Source: Oscillospiraceae bacterium (lineage in GTDB: Bacteria; Bacillota; Clostridia; Oscillospirales; UBA929). Taken from it: 64,000 nucleotides of DNA. Shown one piece after another: positions 18,146-26,362 of this stretch. Position numbers and translations under genes: made by a program. Below the pieces are notes generated by a model. It saw only the letters and a program-made list of their open reading frames with translations. It was not told the DNA's origin and ran no database searches. The stretch is taken from contig WRKO01000001.1 of the NCBI GenBank assembly GCA_009782215.1, forward strand, positions 62,001 through 126,000, read 5' to 3'. Numbering within the stretch: the stretch's first letter is position 1; each line of letters starts with the position of its first letter.

Positions 18146-18174
18146 ATTATAACAGGGCTGTACGTAAAATGCAA
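18146..18174 (-). promoter_or_regulatory. Promoter of rpmB
   Basis: Minus strand TTGCAT (18174-18169), 17-bp spacer, perfect TATAAT (18151-18146) with extended TGt. Confidence 0.8.
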
Positions 18175-18255
18175 GACTTTTTTCAAGTTTTCCGCGCCGC
18201 CTCAAACGAGTCGTTTCCGCTTCCGGCGGAAACGGCAGAAGGGTAAACAAACCGC

Positions 18256-19170
18256 ATGATGAAAACCGTTCCGTTTGGCAGCACCGGCGTCCATATTTCG
18301 CCGCTCTGCTTCGGCTCCCTGCCGTTTTCGCCGCTCCAAGGGTATACGGGCGGAACGGAGCGGGCCGGGGCCGTGCTGACGCGCGCGTTTGAGCTGGGCG
18401 TCAACTTCATCGACACGGCGCAGCTCTACGGAAACTACGCCGCCCTCCGCTCAAAGCATAGCTTTGTATACGCGTCCAAAACATACGCCCATACCCGCGA
18501 GGGCGCGGCGGCGGCGGTGGAGGAGGCCAGACGCGGGCTTGACCGGGACGTGATTGACCTATTCCTGCTCCACGAGCAGGAGAGCGAACATACCCTGCGC
18601 GGCCACGCCCCCGCGCTGGAGGAGCTGTACAGGCTCAAAGCCAAGGGCGTCCTCCGCGCCGTCGGCCTGTCGTCCCATCATGTGTCCGGCGTTTGGGCGG
18701 CCGTCAGGGCGGGGCTGGACGCGGTTCATCCGCTGCTGAATATGGCGGGGCTGGGCATTGCGGACGGCTCGCGGGAGGAGATGGAGCAGGCCGTCGCCGC
18801 CGCGTCGGACGCGGGGCTGGGTGTGTATGTGATGAAAGCTCTCGGCGGCGGGCATCTTTTCCGCCGCGCGCAGGAAGCCCTGACCTACGCGTCCCGTTTC
18901 GGGCACAGCCTCGCGCTGGGAATGAGGGATATCGCCGAGGTGGAAGCCGCCGCCGCGTTTTTCCAAACCGGCGGGCTGCCCGTGCTGAAAGAACCCGCGC
19001 CCCGCTCCCTGCATATCGCCGAATGGTGCGGCGGGTGCGGGCGCTGCGCCGCCGCCTGCCCCTCGGACGCGCTGGCGGTCATAAACGGCAAAGCCCGCCC
19101 CCAAACCGGCTGCGTCCTCTGCGGCTACTGCGGCGCGGCCTGCCCGGAGTTTTGCATAAAGGTGGTCTGA
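18256..19170 (+). CDS. Aldo/keto reductase with C-terminal 4Fe-4S ferredoxin domain
   Basis: 304 residues. A TIM-barrel aldo/keto reductase (GSTGVHISPLCFGS, NFIDTAQLYGNY with the catalytic tyrosine, LFLLHEQ) of the short clostridial type, followed by a two-cluster ferredoxin domain: CGGCGRCAAACP and CVLCGYCGAACP. The cysteine spacing CxxCxxCxxxCP occurs twice, so two 4Fe-4S clusters are expected. It probably links ferredoxin-type electrons with an NAD(P)-dependent carbonyl or alcohol reaction; the substrate is unknown. ATG ATG at the start; AGAAGGG lies about 12 bp upstream. Convergent with the EamA gene. Confidence 0.9.
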   Translation: MMKTVPFGSTGVHISPLCFGSLPFSPLQGYTGGTERAGAVLTRAFELGVNFIDTAQLYGNYAALRSKHSFVYASKTYAHTREGAAAAVEEARRGLDRDVIDLFLLHEQESEHTLRGHAPALEELYRLKAKGVLRAVGLSSHHVSGVWAAVRAGLDAVHPLLNMAGLGIADGSREEMEQAVAAASDAGLGVYVMKALGGGHLFRRAQEALTYASRFGHSLALGMRDIAEVEAAAAFFQTGGLPVLKEPAPRSLHIAEWCGGCGRCAAACPSDALAVINGKARPQTGCVLCGYCGAACPEFCIKVV

Positions 19171-19177
19171 CTGGCCC

Positions 19178-19594
19178 CTACTGCCACACCAGCACGAAGG
19201 TGCCGGCGGTAATCAGCAGGCCGCCGATGATGGTTTTGGCGGTGACGGCTTCGCCTAGGATGACGAAGGCGAGGACGATGGTGATGACCACGCTGAACTT
19301 ATCGACCGGAACGACCTTGGACGCCTCGCCGATTTGCAGGGCTCTGTAATAAAACAGCCAAGAAAGCCCTGTGGCGATGCCGGAAAGGGAAAGGAACAGC
19401 CAGCTTTTCCGGCTTATGTCCGCAATTTCACCCTGCTTACCCAGAATGAAAACGAGCCCCCAAGCCATGACCAGAACCACCGCCGTCCTGATGGCGGTTG
19501 CCAGATGCGAGTTGACGTTTTCAATCCCGATTTTAGCCAGTATGGACGTCAGCGCGGCAAACAGGGCGGCGAGAATCGCATAGATGAACCACAT
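19178..19594 (-). CDS. Single-domain EamA (DMT) family transporter
   Basis: 138 residues from the ATG at 19594 (MWFIYAILAALFAALTSI). Five hydrophobic segments and one EamA repeat, ending GGLLITAGTFVLVWQ; such half-size members work as dimers. The drug/metabolite transporter superfamily exports small metabolites or drugs; the substrate is unknown. The longer frame to 19669 is discarded because a promoter overlaps it. Confidence 0.82.
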   Translation of the reverse strand: MWFIYAILAALFAALTSILAKIGIENVNSHLATAIRTAVVLVMAWGLVFILGKQGEIADISRKSWLFLSLSGIATGLSWLFYYRALQIGEASKVVPVDKFSVVITIVLAFVILGEAVTAKTIIGGLLITAGTFVLVWQ

Positions 19595-19616
19595 AATGAA
19601 TCCCCCTTTACTCGGC

Positions 19617-19645
19617 AGTATACACCATACAAACGCGGCGGTCAA
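19617..19645 (-). promoter_or_regulatory. Promoter of the EamA gene
   Basis: Minus strand TTGACC (19645-19640), 17-bp spacer, TATACT (19622-19617) with TG two bases before it. Confidence 0.65.
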
Positions 19646-19676
19646 GCCGGGCGCCGGGGGCGGGCACATCCCGCCC

Positions 19677-21827
19677 TTATGTGACGGCTTCGTTTTTCTT
19701 GCCGGTTTGGCGCTGCGCCATGACCAAATCGTAGTAGATACCGCGCATTTTCAGCAGCTCCACATGGGTGCCGACCTCGGCGATTTTACCCTTTTCCATC
19801 ACAATCAGCCGGTCGGCGGCGCGGAGGGTGGAGAGCCGGTGGGCGATGGCGATGGTGGTGCGCCCCTTGGTCAGCTTCTGAAGGCTTTCCTGAATGGCGG
19901 CCTCCGTTTCCACGTCGAGGGAACTGGTGGCTTCGTCCAAAATCAGAAGCGCCGGGTTTTTGATGACGGCGCGGGCGATGGCGAGACGCTGGCGCTCGCC
20001 GCCGGAAATGGTGTGGCCGCTCTCGCCGATAAGGGTGTTGTAGCCGTCGGGCATATTGATGATGAACTCGTGCGCCCCGCCCGCCTTGCAGGCGGCGACG
20101 ACCTCCTCCGGCGTGGCGTCAGGCTTGGCGTAGGTGATGTTGTCATACACCGTGCCGGCAAAGAGGAAGGTGTCTTGGAAGACCACGCCGACATTCTCAT
20201 GCAGGTGGGTGGGGGACATATCCCGCAAATCGCACCCGCTGATTCTCACGCTGCCCGCGTTGGGGTCATAGAGCCGCATGATGAGGTTAATCAGCGTGGT
20301 TTTGCCCACGCCGCTCTTGCCCACGACGCCAATCATCTCACCCGGCCTGACGTCGATGGAGACGTCCTTCAGCACCGGCTCGTAGGACTTATAGCCGAAG
20401 GACACATTATCAACCGTCACGCCGCCGTTCAGCGGCGGTTCAGCGGCGTCCTCCTTGCCGGTAATGTCCGGCTCCTCGTCGAGGATTTCAAACACCTTGA
20501 CCATGCTGGTCATGGCGTCGGCAAGCCAGCGGGGAAAGGAAACCAGCCAACGCAGCGGCCCGTAGACATAGGTGATGTACATGGTGAACTGCACCAGCAC
20601 GCCCAAGCTGAGCCCGCCTTCGAGGATGGCGTTTCCGCCGAAATAGAGAACAAGAAACTCGCCGATGCCGGTGAAAAACACCATCGAGGGGAAGAGAAGC
20701 GCCCAGAGCTTTTCGTTGCTGGAGGACACCTCCGCCAGCTTGCGCGTCTCCCCGGCAAACTTGGCAATCTCCCTGTCCTCGTTGCCGAAGCTCTTCACCG
20801 TGCGGATGCCCTTGATGATGTCGTGGAGGATGGCGTTGCACTTGGAGCTGCGCCGCCACTGCCGCTCATAACGGACATGGATGAAATCCCAAAAGCGCGA
20901 CATAGCCACCGCCACCACCGGAATGGGCAGGAAAACCAGCAGGGTGAGCCACGGGTTGGTGAACAGCAGGATGATCAGCACGATGACGAACATGATGGCC
21001 TGCTCCACGCCCCAGCGCCCGATGTCGGTGATAAAGTCCTTGACGGTGTTGGTGTCCTCCATCACGCGGCGGATCAAATCGCCCGGCGTGCGCTTGGACA
21101 GCGAAGACATGGAAAGCCGCTGCAGCTTATCGTACGCCATTGTCCTGAGCAGGTTCGCGTAGCCGATGCTGGCGCGGTTATAGGCGCGGGAGGAGAGAAT
21201 GAAGATGATTTCGCCCAGCAGCCGCGCGAGAAACATCGCGCCCGCGATAAAGACGATGTGAATCGCCGGGCCTTGCATCGGGGCCAGATACCCGTCAATC
21301 AGCCAGCGGTTGAAGAGCGGCACGAGCAGGTAGAGGGTGGATGAAAACGCCACAAACGCCTGCGCGGTGAGGATGGTGCGGCGGAAAGGACGCAGATATC
21401 GCAGCGCGCGCTTGAGAATCCCCGCCCGGTTATAGCAGAACAGGCAGACGGACAGCCCCTCAATCAGCGGGCGCCCGCATTTGCCGCAGACGCTTTTTTC
21501 CTCTGTGTCGGGGATTTCCGCTTCTTGGGTCTGAATGTAGTAATTGACGATTTTGCAAAACTCTCCCGCCGGCTGGAGCGCCGACATGGAAAAATGGCAG
21601 AGCGTTACATCCTCGCTTGCCTCGCCCTCGCCGCGCTTGAGATAAATCCGCGCGCAGCCCACGCCGGGAAGGACGGCGGTTTCCGACGCGCCCTCCAAGC
21701 GATGCTCAAACAGCTCAACGCCGTCCTGCAGCGCGGATACCCGCCCGTCGCGGTGAAAACGCAGCGTCCCGTCGCAGGGGCGCATGTTCGCGTCCAAGTC
21801 GTAACGCAGTGTGTATGTATCCGACAT
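19677..21827 (-). CDS. ABC transporter, permease-ATPase fusion with N-terminal regulatory/zinc-ribbon domain
   Basis: 716 residues. The first ~110 are a beta-rich soluble domain unlike ordinary exporters, followed by a zinc-ribbon-like CGKC...CLFC (about 113-131), six membrane helices (about 150-460) and an ATPase domain with Walker A GKSGVGKTT, signature SGGERQ and Walker B LLILDEATSSLD. All catalytic motifs are intact. It is the last gene of the operon that begins at 25453 and most likely pairs with the 753-residue ABC protein to form a heterodimeric exporter. Such fusions next to a DUF1854 gene are, from memory, annotated as cyanophycin-metabolism-associated, but no cyanophycin synthetase gene is in this window. 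Confidence 0.88.
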   Translation of the reverse strand: MSDTYTLRYDLDANMRPCDGTLRFHRDGRVSALQDGVELFEHRLEGASETAVLPGVGCARIYLKRGEGEASEDVTLCHFSMSALQPAGEFCKIVNYYIQTQEAEIPDTEEKSVCGKCGRPLIEGLSVCLFCYNRAGILKRALRYLRPFRRTILTAQAFVAFSSTLYLLVPLFNRWLIDGYLAPMQGPAIHIVFIAGAMFLARLLGEIIFILSSRAYNRASIGYANLLRTMAYDKLQRLSMSSLSKRTPGDLIRRVMEDTNTVKDFITDIGRWGVEQAIMFVIVLIILLFTNPWLTLLVFLPIPVVAVAMSRFWDFIHVRYERQWRRSSKCNAILHDIIKGIRTVKSFGNEDREIAKFAGETRKLAEVSSSNEKLWALLFPSMVFFTGIGEFLVLYFGGNAILEGGLSLGVLVQFTMYITYVYGPLRWLVSFPRWLADAMTSMVKVFEILDEEPDITGKEDAAEPPLNGGVTVDNVSFGYKSYEPVLKDVSIDVRPGEMIGVVGKSGVGKTTLINLIMRLYDPNAGSVRISGCDLRDMSPTHLHENVGVVFQDTFLFAGTVYDNITYAKPDATPEEVVAACKAGGAHEFIINMPDGYNTLIGESGHTISGGERQRLAIARAVIKNPALLILDEATSSLDVETEAAIQESLQKLTKGRTTIAIAHRLSTLRAADRLIVMEKGKIAEVGTHVELLKMRGIYYDLVMAQRQTGKKNEAVT

Positions 21828-21835
21828 AAGCCCTC

Positions 21836-22384
21836 CTAAAATAAATACGGTTCCAATTTTTTGACGCTCTTTTTGTCCAGCGCCGCCAGCGACTGAACAA
21901 TGTAGCGGTTGCCGTCCACGTCGAAGATAATCAGCCGGTCTTCGTCAAGCAGGCGGATGTTTTTGTTGACGTCCTTGACGGCGCAGTTTTTGGCGAACGC
22001 CTCGCCCCGCCCTTTGACGAGCAGCTCGATATAGACGTAGCCCATCTTGTCCTTGACCGATTTGACCTCCACGACCTCCGGGCAGTAATACCGCCTGTCC
22101 AGCTCGCCGCTGACGATGCGGAGCTGGTCGCCGGATAAGTCGGACAGCGAGCGGATGACGCATATTTCCTTGTTTTCATGGTCGGCCACCGAGATATACG
22201 CCGACGGGTCGGCAATCGGCATCGCCCGCCGCAGCGAGACGCGCTTATGCTCCGTGCCGTCATACCGCAGCCCGGTAAAACCGCCGGGCGTCTCGAAAAA
22301 CTCGGCCTTCGCCGGGTCAAGGACGCCGAGGTCGATGGCCTCAGCCAGCCCGATTTGCTCTTGGATTTGTGTGGTTGTTTCCAT
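21836..22384 (-). CDS. DUF1854 domain protein
   Basis: 182 residues, soluble, with no signal peptide. It reads as a DUF1854 protein: an N-terminal half containing SLRRAMPIADPSAYISV, and a C-terminal part rich in beta strands (KMGYVYIELLVKGRGEAF, RYIVQSLAALD). Function is unknown. It lies between two ABC genes, 8 bp before the second, with AAGGAGG before its ATG; a role as accessory or regulatory subunit of the transporter is inferred from context. Related gene sets occur with cyanophycin genes in other bacteria. Confidence 0.8.
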   Translation of the reverse strand: METTTQIQEQIGLAEAIDLGVLDPAKAEFFETPGGFTGLRYDGTEHKRVSLRRAMPIADPSAYISVADHENKEICVIRSLSDLSGDQLRIVSGELDRRYYCPEVVEVKSVKDKMGYVYIELLVKGRGEAFAKNCAVKDVNKNIRLLDEDRLIIFDVDGNRYIVQSLAALDKKSVKKLEPYLF

Positions 22385-22402
22385 AAAATGTTTTCCTCCT
22401 TG

Positions 22403-23176
22403 TCATGCTTTCATCATTTGCAGCTCACAGTCTGTCCCCGTTGCGCTGAACCCGTATTTTTGATACAGGCCAATCGCGTTTTGATTGAGGATGTCAGCCG
22501 CTAAAAAACCTCGTTCGGCTCCGTTGTCAGCGCCGTACTTTATCGCCTGTTCCATCAGCCGTTTCCCGATTCCTTTTCCCTGATGGCGGGGGTCAACGGC
22601 AATCTCCCTAATCCAGAGGGTTGTGCCCCCGTTATAGATGGAAACGCAGCACACCCCCGCAATCGCCGAACCCACGCGCCGGATGATGACTTTATTTTCC
22701 TTCAGCCATTCCGCAAACCACGCCGGAGATTCGCCCTCAAAGCCTCTGGACTGCATCCTGCATTTTTGCGTAATGTCCGCGGCGGCGGCACATTCATCTG
22801 CGCCGAGAACCTCCATTTCTTCAATCTCACCCATTTGCGATACTGTATCCGCCAAGCTGTTATTCCAAAAATCCGTATACTCGCCCCACTCAGCAAAGCC
22901 GAGATGTGTAAGCCGCTCCGCATATTCCCGGGGGACAAAATGCAATCGAAGTTTACCCGGAATTCCGGCAATCATCTTGACCAAGGCCTCAAAATCGTCG
23001 GCGGCAAAGTAGAGCATAGAGGGCGTTTTGCTCGTATCGCGCAGTAAAATCAACCCGTCGCGGTCATGCAAAACCTCCGCGTTTTTACAGTCGTCAAAAT
23101 CAATGTAGTTCATTGACGAATACTTGCAAAGTTTCGCTTTTTCGGCAATCCTTCCGAACATAGTTTCATCAAGCAT
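22403..23176 (-). CDS. GNAT family N-acetyltransferase with N-terminal extension
   Basis: 257 residues. The C-terminal ~130 form the GNAT fold with the acetyl-CoA loop DPRHQGKGIGKRLM and the conserved NQNAIGLYQKYGF. The first ~120 look like a second, degenerate GNAT-like domain. Embedded in the ABC operon: 16 bp after the 753-residue ABC gene and 19 bp before DUF1854. A possible role is modification of the exported substrate or of an inhibitor; that is inference. Confidence 0.85.
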   Translation of the reverse strand: MLDETMFGRIAEKAKLCKYSSMNYIDFDDCKNAEVLHDRDGLILLRDTSKTPSMLYFAADDFEALVKMIAGIPGKLRLHFVPREYAERLTHLGFAEWGEYTDFWNNSLADTVSQMGEIEEMEVLGADECAAAADITQKCRMQSRGFEGESPAWFAEWLKENKVIIRRVGSAIAGVCCVSIYNGGTTLWIREIAVDPRHQGKGIGKRLMEQAIKYGADNGAERGFLAADILNQNAIGLYQKYGFSATGTDCELQMMKA

Positions 23177-23191
23177 TCCAACCCTCCTCCC

Positions 23192-25453
23192 TCAAGCGTC
23201 CATGTTAATCGTCTTCAAGCCCTCAAGCTGGATGGTGTACAGCTTGTGATACTCGCCCTTTTTCGCCAAAAGCTCGGCGTGGGTGCCGGTTTCGACCACC
23301 TTGCCGTCGTTGATGACGGCAAGGCTGTCGGCGTCGCGCAGGGTGGAGAGGCGGTGGGCGATGGCGATGGTGGTGCGGCCCTTTTGCAGCTTGTTCAGCG
23401 ATTCCTGAATCGCCGCCTCGGTTTGGGTATCCATCGCCGCCGTGGCTTCGTCGAGGATGAGGATTTTCGGGTTTTGGATGATGGTGCGGGCGATGGACAG
23501 GCGCTGGCGCTCGCCGCCGGAGAGATCCTCGCCGCCCGCGCCCACCCGCGTCTCATACGCGTTGGGCAGATTCATAATAAACTCATGCGCCCGCGCCGCC
23601 TTGGCCGCGCACATGACCTCCTCGAAGGTGGCGTCCGGGCGGGCGTAACGGATGTTGTCGGCAATCGAGCCGATGAAGAGGTAGATGTCCTGCGAGACAA
23701 TGCCCACATTCTGCCTTAGAAAGCTCAGCGGCAGACGCTTGACGTTGACGCCGTCGAGCCGTATTTCCCCGCGCGTCACGTCATACAGCCGCGCAATGAG
23801 ATTGGCGATGGTGGATTTGCCCGCGCCGGTCTTGCCCACGACGCCCATCATCTCTCCCGCCCTGACCTTGAGATCCATCCCCTTTAAGACGGGGGAAACG
23901 GGGTCGTATTCAAACCAGACGCCGCTGACGTCGATGGCGCCGCTGAAGGTTTCAAGCCGCACGGGGTCTTTAGGATCCTCCACGTCGGGCGTGGCGTCGA
24001 TAATCTCAAAGACGCGCTGCGCCGAGTCCACACACCGCGCCCACCAGTTGCTCACCCAAGACATAAACTCCAGCGGCCCGTAAAGCATAGAGAGATAAGC
24101 GATGAAGGTGAGCAGCGTGCCGAGACTGATATCCCCGTTGACCACCATCACGCCGCCGTAAGCGGTGACCAGCACTTGGCCGAGGAACATGAAGAGATAA
24201 ATAAGCGGAAACGCCGTGAAGCCCACGTTCCACGCCTTGATGTCCACATCCTTGAATTTGTCGCTCACTTGGGTAAAGCGCCCCGACTCCTCGTCCTCGC
24301 GCGCGAACGCCTTGATGACGCGGGAGCCGTTGACCGAGTCGCTGACCATCGAGTTCATCTGCGAGCCGTAAACCCAGAATTTATGGTGGAAACGGCGGAA
24401 CATACCCCAGAGCAGTCGGAAGAACAGGATGGCCGTCGGCATGATGACGACGACAATCAGCGCCAGCCGCAGGTTGAGCAGGCAAATCAGCGTGATGACC
24501 CCGGCGAGGGAAAGGATGTTGACGACCAGATAGGGCAGGCCGTCCACAAAAAACCAATAGAGGTTGTTGGCGTCTTGGTTGACGCGGCTCATCAGCGCGC
24601 CGGTGCGCTTGGAGGTGTAAAACCCGACCGACAGGCGCTGCATCGCCTCAAAAATTTTCATCCGCACGTCAAAGATAATCCACGGCACCGTTTTCGCCAA
24701 GACAAACTGATACAGCATGTTCAGCACCACGCCGATCATCCGCACGGTGAAGATGAGCAAAACCGTCATCGCCACCGCGCCGTAATAGCCGCCGTCCTCC
24801 TTCAGCACCTCGTCTATGAGAAACTTGGAGCCGAGATAGGGAGACATGACGGCGAAGAGCGTGCCGGCCAGCATGACGAAGAAGATAACGAGCACCTTGC
24901 GCCGGTAGTCGCGGAAAAAACCGAGCAGACGGCGGGTGATGCCGCGCTTGTCAAGGCATTTGGGGCATATCCTGCGTTCCGGCTCGGGATACCGTTCGCC
25001 GCATTTGGGGCAGAACGGCTCTTCCTCGGCGGATACCTCGTCCAACGGGGCCTTGCCCTCCTTGATGTTGCCGATGACCTTGCCCAGACGCTCGGCATGG
25101 GCAAAAAAGCCCAGCGAGAAGAGCAGAATGCCCTCCGCCTCGCCGTCCTTTTCGCTGAACAGCCGCCCGGTGGTCAGCAGCCGTTCGCATTTCATTTCGC
25201 CCAAATCGGCGAGCGGATACGCCGAAAGCGATTCCGGCTCATAGAGCGCCACAATCCGCCGCGCGCCCTCGACCTTGACGATTTTTTCGCGCCCGGTGAG
25301 GATATACAGCGTGTCCTCGCTCAAAGCGCAGTAGACGTCGGCGGCGCTGCCCTCCGCCGTGAGGTCGGTATGTATAGCGTAGATTAGCTTGCTCACATCC
25401 AGCCCCTGACGCGCCAGCGCCGGGGCCATATATCGTGGGATGCTTGATTTCAT
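23192..25453 (-). CDS. ABC transporter, permease-ATPase fusion with N-terminal zinc ribbon
   Basis: 753 residues. An N-terminal soluble domain (about 1-140), zinc ribbon CPKC...CPKC (about 148-166), six membrane helices (about 185-480) and an ATPase domain with Walker A GKTGAGKST, SGGERQ signature and Walker B ILILDEATAAMD. It resembles the 716-residue protein in the same operon in overall plan, consistent with a heterodimer of B-type multidrug exporters. First gene of the operon, with AGGAGGG before the ATG and the attenuator leader directly upstream. Confidence 0.92.
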   Translation of the reverse strand: MKSSIPRYMAPALARQGLDVSKLIYAIHTDLTAEGSAADVYCALSEDTLYILTGREKIVKVEGARRIVALYEPESLSAYPLADLGEMKCERLLTTGRLFSEKDGEAEGILLFSLGFFAHAERLGKVIGNIKEGKAPLDEVSAEEEPFCPKCGERYPEPERRICPKCLDKRGITRRLLGFFRDYRRKVLVIFFVMLAGTLFAVMSPYLGSKFLIDEVLKEDGGYYGAVAMTVLLIFTVRMIGVVLNMLYQFVLAKTVPWIIFDVRMKIFEAMQRLSVGFYTSKRTGALMSRVNQDANNLYWFFVDGLPYLVVNILSLAGVITLICLLNLRLALIVVVIMPTAILFFRLLWGMFRRFHHKFWVYGSQMNSMVSDSVNGSRVIKAFAREDEESGRFTQVSDKFKDVDIKAWNVGFTAFPLIYLFMFLGQVLVTAYGGVMVVNGDISLGTLLTFIAYLSMLYGPLEFMSWVSNWWARCVDSAQRVFEIIDATPDVEDPKDPVRLETFSGAIDVSGVWFEYDPVSPVLKGMDLKVRAGEMMGVVGKTGAGKSTIANLIARLYDVTRGEIRLDGVNVKRLPLSFLRQNVGIVSQDIYLFIGSIADNIRYARPDATFEEVMCAAKAARAHEFIMNLPNAYETRVGAGGEDLSGGERQRLSIARTIIQNPKILILDEATAAMDTQTEAAIQESLNKLQKGRTTIAIAHRLSTLRDADSLAVINDGKVVETGTHAELLAKKGEYHKLYTIQLEGLKTINMDA

Positions 25454-25464
25454 AATGCCCTCCT

Positions 25465-25570
25465 AAAAAACATAAACCGGCCCTTCACACAGACCGGCCG
25501 GCGATTTACGGGCGGAAAAACCCCCGTAAAAATATAAATCGCGGCAAGTCTCCGGCAACAGCGCCGGTCT
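25465..25570 (-). promoter_or_regulatory. Terminator/antiterminator before the ABC operon
   Basis: In the minus-strand transcript a terminator stem CCGGCC (25501-25496) / GGCCGG (25482-25477) is followed by TTTATGTTTTTT (25476-25465), directly before the ABC ribosome site. Upstream, AGACCGGC (25570-25563) is exactly complementary to GCCGGTCT (25498-25491), which overlaps the terminator's 5' arm, so pairing there would prevent termination. AGACCGGC can alternatively be hidden in CCGGC-6-GCCGG (25567-25552). A third stem, TTTACGGG/CCCGTAAA (25530-25505), lies between. This is the layout of a transcription attenuator. Confidence 0.7.
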
Positions 25571-25600
25571 CACCACGAACCGAATTGCGCTAATTGCCAA

Positions 25601-25663
25601 TTACTGGAAAACTAAACCCCCATTAACCTTGGGTAACAGTGAAAATCCATTCATTCTGCGCAT
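25601..25663 (-). CDS. 20-residue leader peptide upstream of the ABC operon
   Basis: ATG at 25663 preceded by a perfect AAAGGAGGTC; reads MRRMNGFSLLPKVNGGLVFQ and stops with TAA at 25603-25601, about 140 bases before the ABC start. Too small to be an ordinary protein and placed between a strong promoter and an attenuator, so it is probably a ribosome-stalling leader. Several drug-exporter genes in Bacillota are controlled this way, by antibiotics that stall ribosomes on a leader ORF. The particular peptide is not one I recognise. Confidence 0.7.
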   Translation of the reverse strand: MRRMNGFSLLPKVNGGLVFQ

Positions 25664-25695
25664 AGCAAAGACCTCCTTTCCTAAATTCTTCTCTG

Positions 25696-25724
25696 ATGAT
25701 ACCAGCTTTCCCCGGCGATGTCAA
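25696..25724 (-). promoter_or_regulatory. Strong promoter of the ABC-GNAT-DUF1854-ABC operon
   Basis: Minus strand perfect TTGACA (25724-25719), 17-bp spacer, TATCAT (25701-25696); the leader ORF starts 33 bp downstream. Confidence 0.9.
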
Positions 25725-25778
25725 GCGCTTTTTTGATTTTGTTTTTCAAAATATTTTTGCCGGTTCACTTCCCCCGCG

Positions 25779-26345
25779 TTAAGAAGCCGGCTCGCCGCCG
25801 CTCCTATCCCGCACAACGGGCGGCTCCACCGTCTCCACACCCTCCAGATAGGCCGCCTCGACCTCTATCAGGACGGTGTAACGGGTGGAAATGAAAAGAA
25901 ACACATTGTCAATCCGCCGCAAATCAACCCGCGCGGTGTCCCCGTCAACAAAAACGCCGGCCAAATCCACATTCGGCAAATTCCCGTGTACCCATTCCTC
26001 GCTTCTCGCGCCCTCTGTAAACGCCAGCACAATGACCGCGTTATCTTCAAACCATTCGTTTGAATACGCCGGGATGTCCGTCCCGTATTCAATCCCGGCG
26101 GCGGGACACAACGCAAGCAGCTCATCCAAGCCGCGGCATATCCGCGAAAACCCCCGCTTCCGATCGAGCTGAGGGTCTGTGAAGTCGCTGACAGTCCCGT
26201 CATACCCGCTTTCCCAAACGAGGATTACGTCCCCCACAGGGATTTCCCGAGGCACGGAAGCCTCCTCCCGCGCGAACACACACCCGCCCGTCAGGAGGAC
26301 AAGCGCAAAGGAAACGATTGAAAGAAACCGCATACAACGCATCAT
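25779..26345 (-). CDS. Putative lipoprotein or secreted protein of unknown function
   Basis: 188 residues from the ATG at 26345, which has GGAGGG five bases upstream; the open frame continues further upstream into trmB but has no site there. N-terminal signal-like segment FLSIVSFALVLLTGGC, where the cysteine could be lipidated although the lipobox (TGGC) is not canonical. The mature part is acidic with no domain I can name; it includes FEDNAVIVLAFTEGARSEEW. Follows trmB by 17 bp on the same strand. Confidence 0.6.
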   Translation of the reverse strand: MMRCMRFLSIVSFALVLLTGGCVFAREEASVPREIPVGDVILVWESGYDGTVSDFTDPQLDRKRGFSRICRGLDELLALCPAAGIEYGTDIPAYSNEWFEDNAVIVLAFTEGARSEEWVHGNLPNVDLAGVFVDGDTARVDLRRIDNVFLFISTRYTVLIEVEAAYLEGVETVEPPVVRDRSGGEPAS

Positions 26346-26362
26346 TTTTACCCTCCGTTTAA

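Noticed and set aside
19584..21344. 586-codon plus-strand ORF opposite the ABC gene
   Set aside because: Antisense of an intact ABC transporter gene, with no recognisable domain.
24176..25387. 403-codon plus-strand ORF
   Set aside because: His/Asp/Gln-rich antisense shadow of the 753-residue ABC gene.
19677..25453. Cyanophycin metabolism locus
   Set aside because: Only ABC and DUF1854 genes are present; no cyanophycin synthetase or cyanophycinase gene lies in the window, so I do not assign that pathway.
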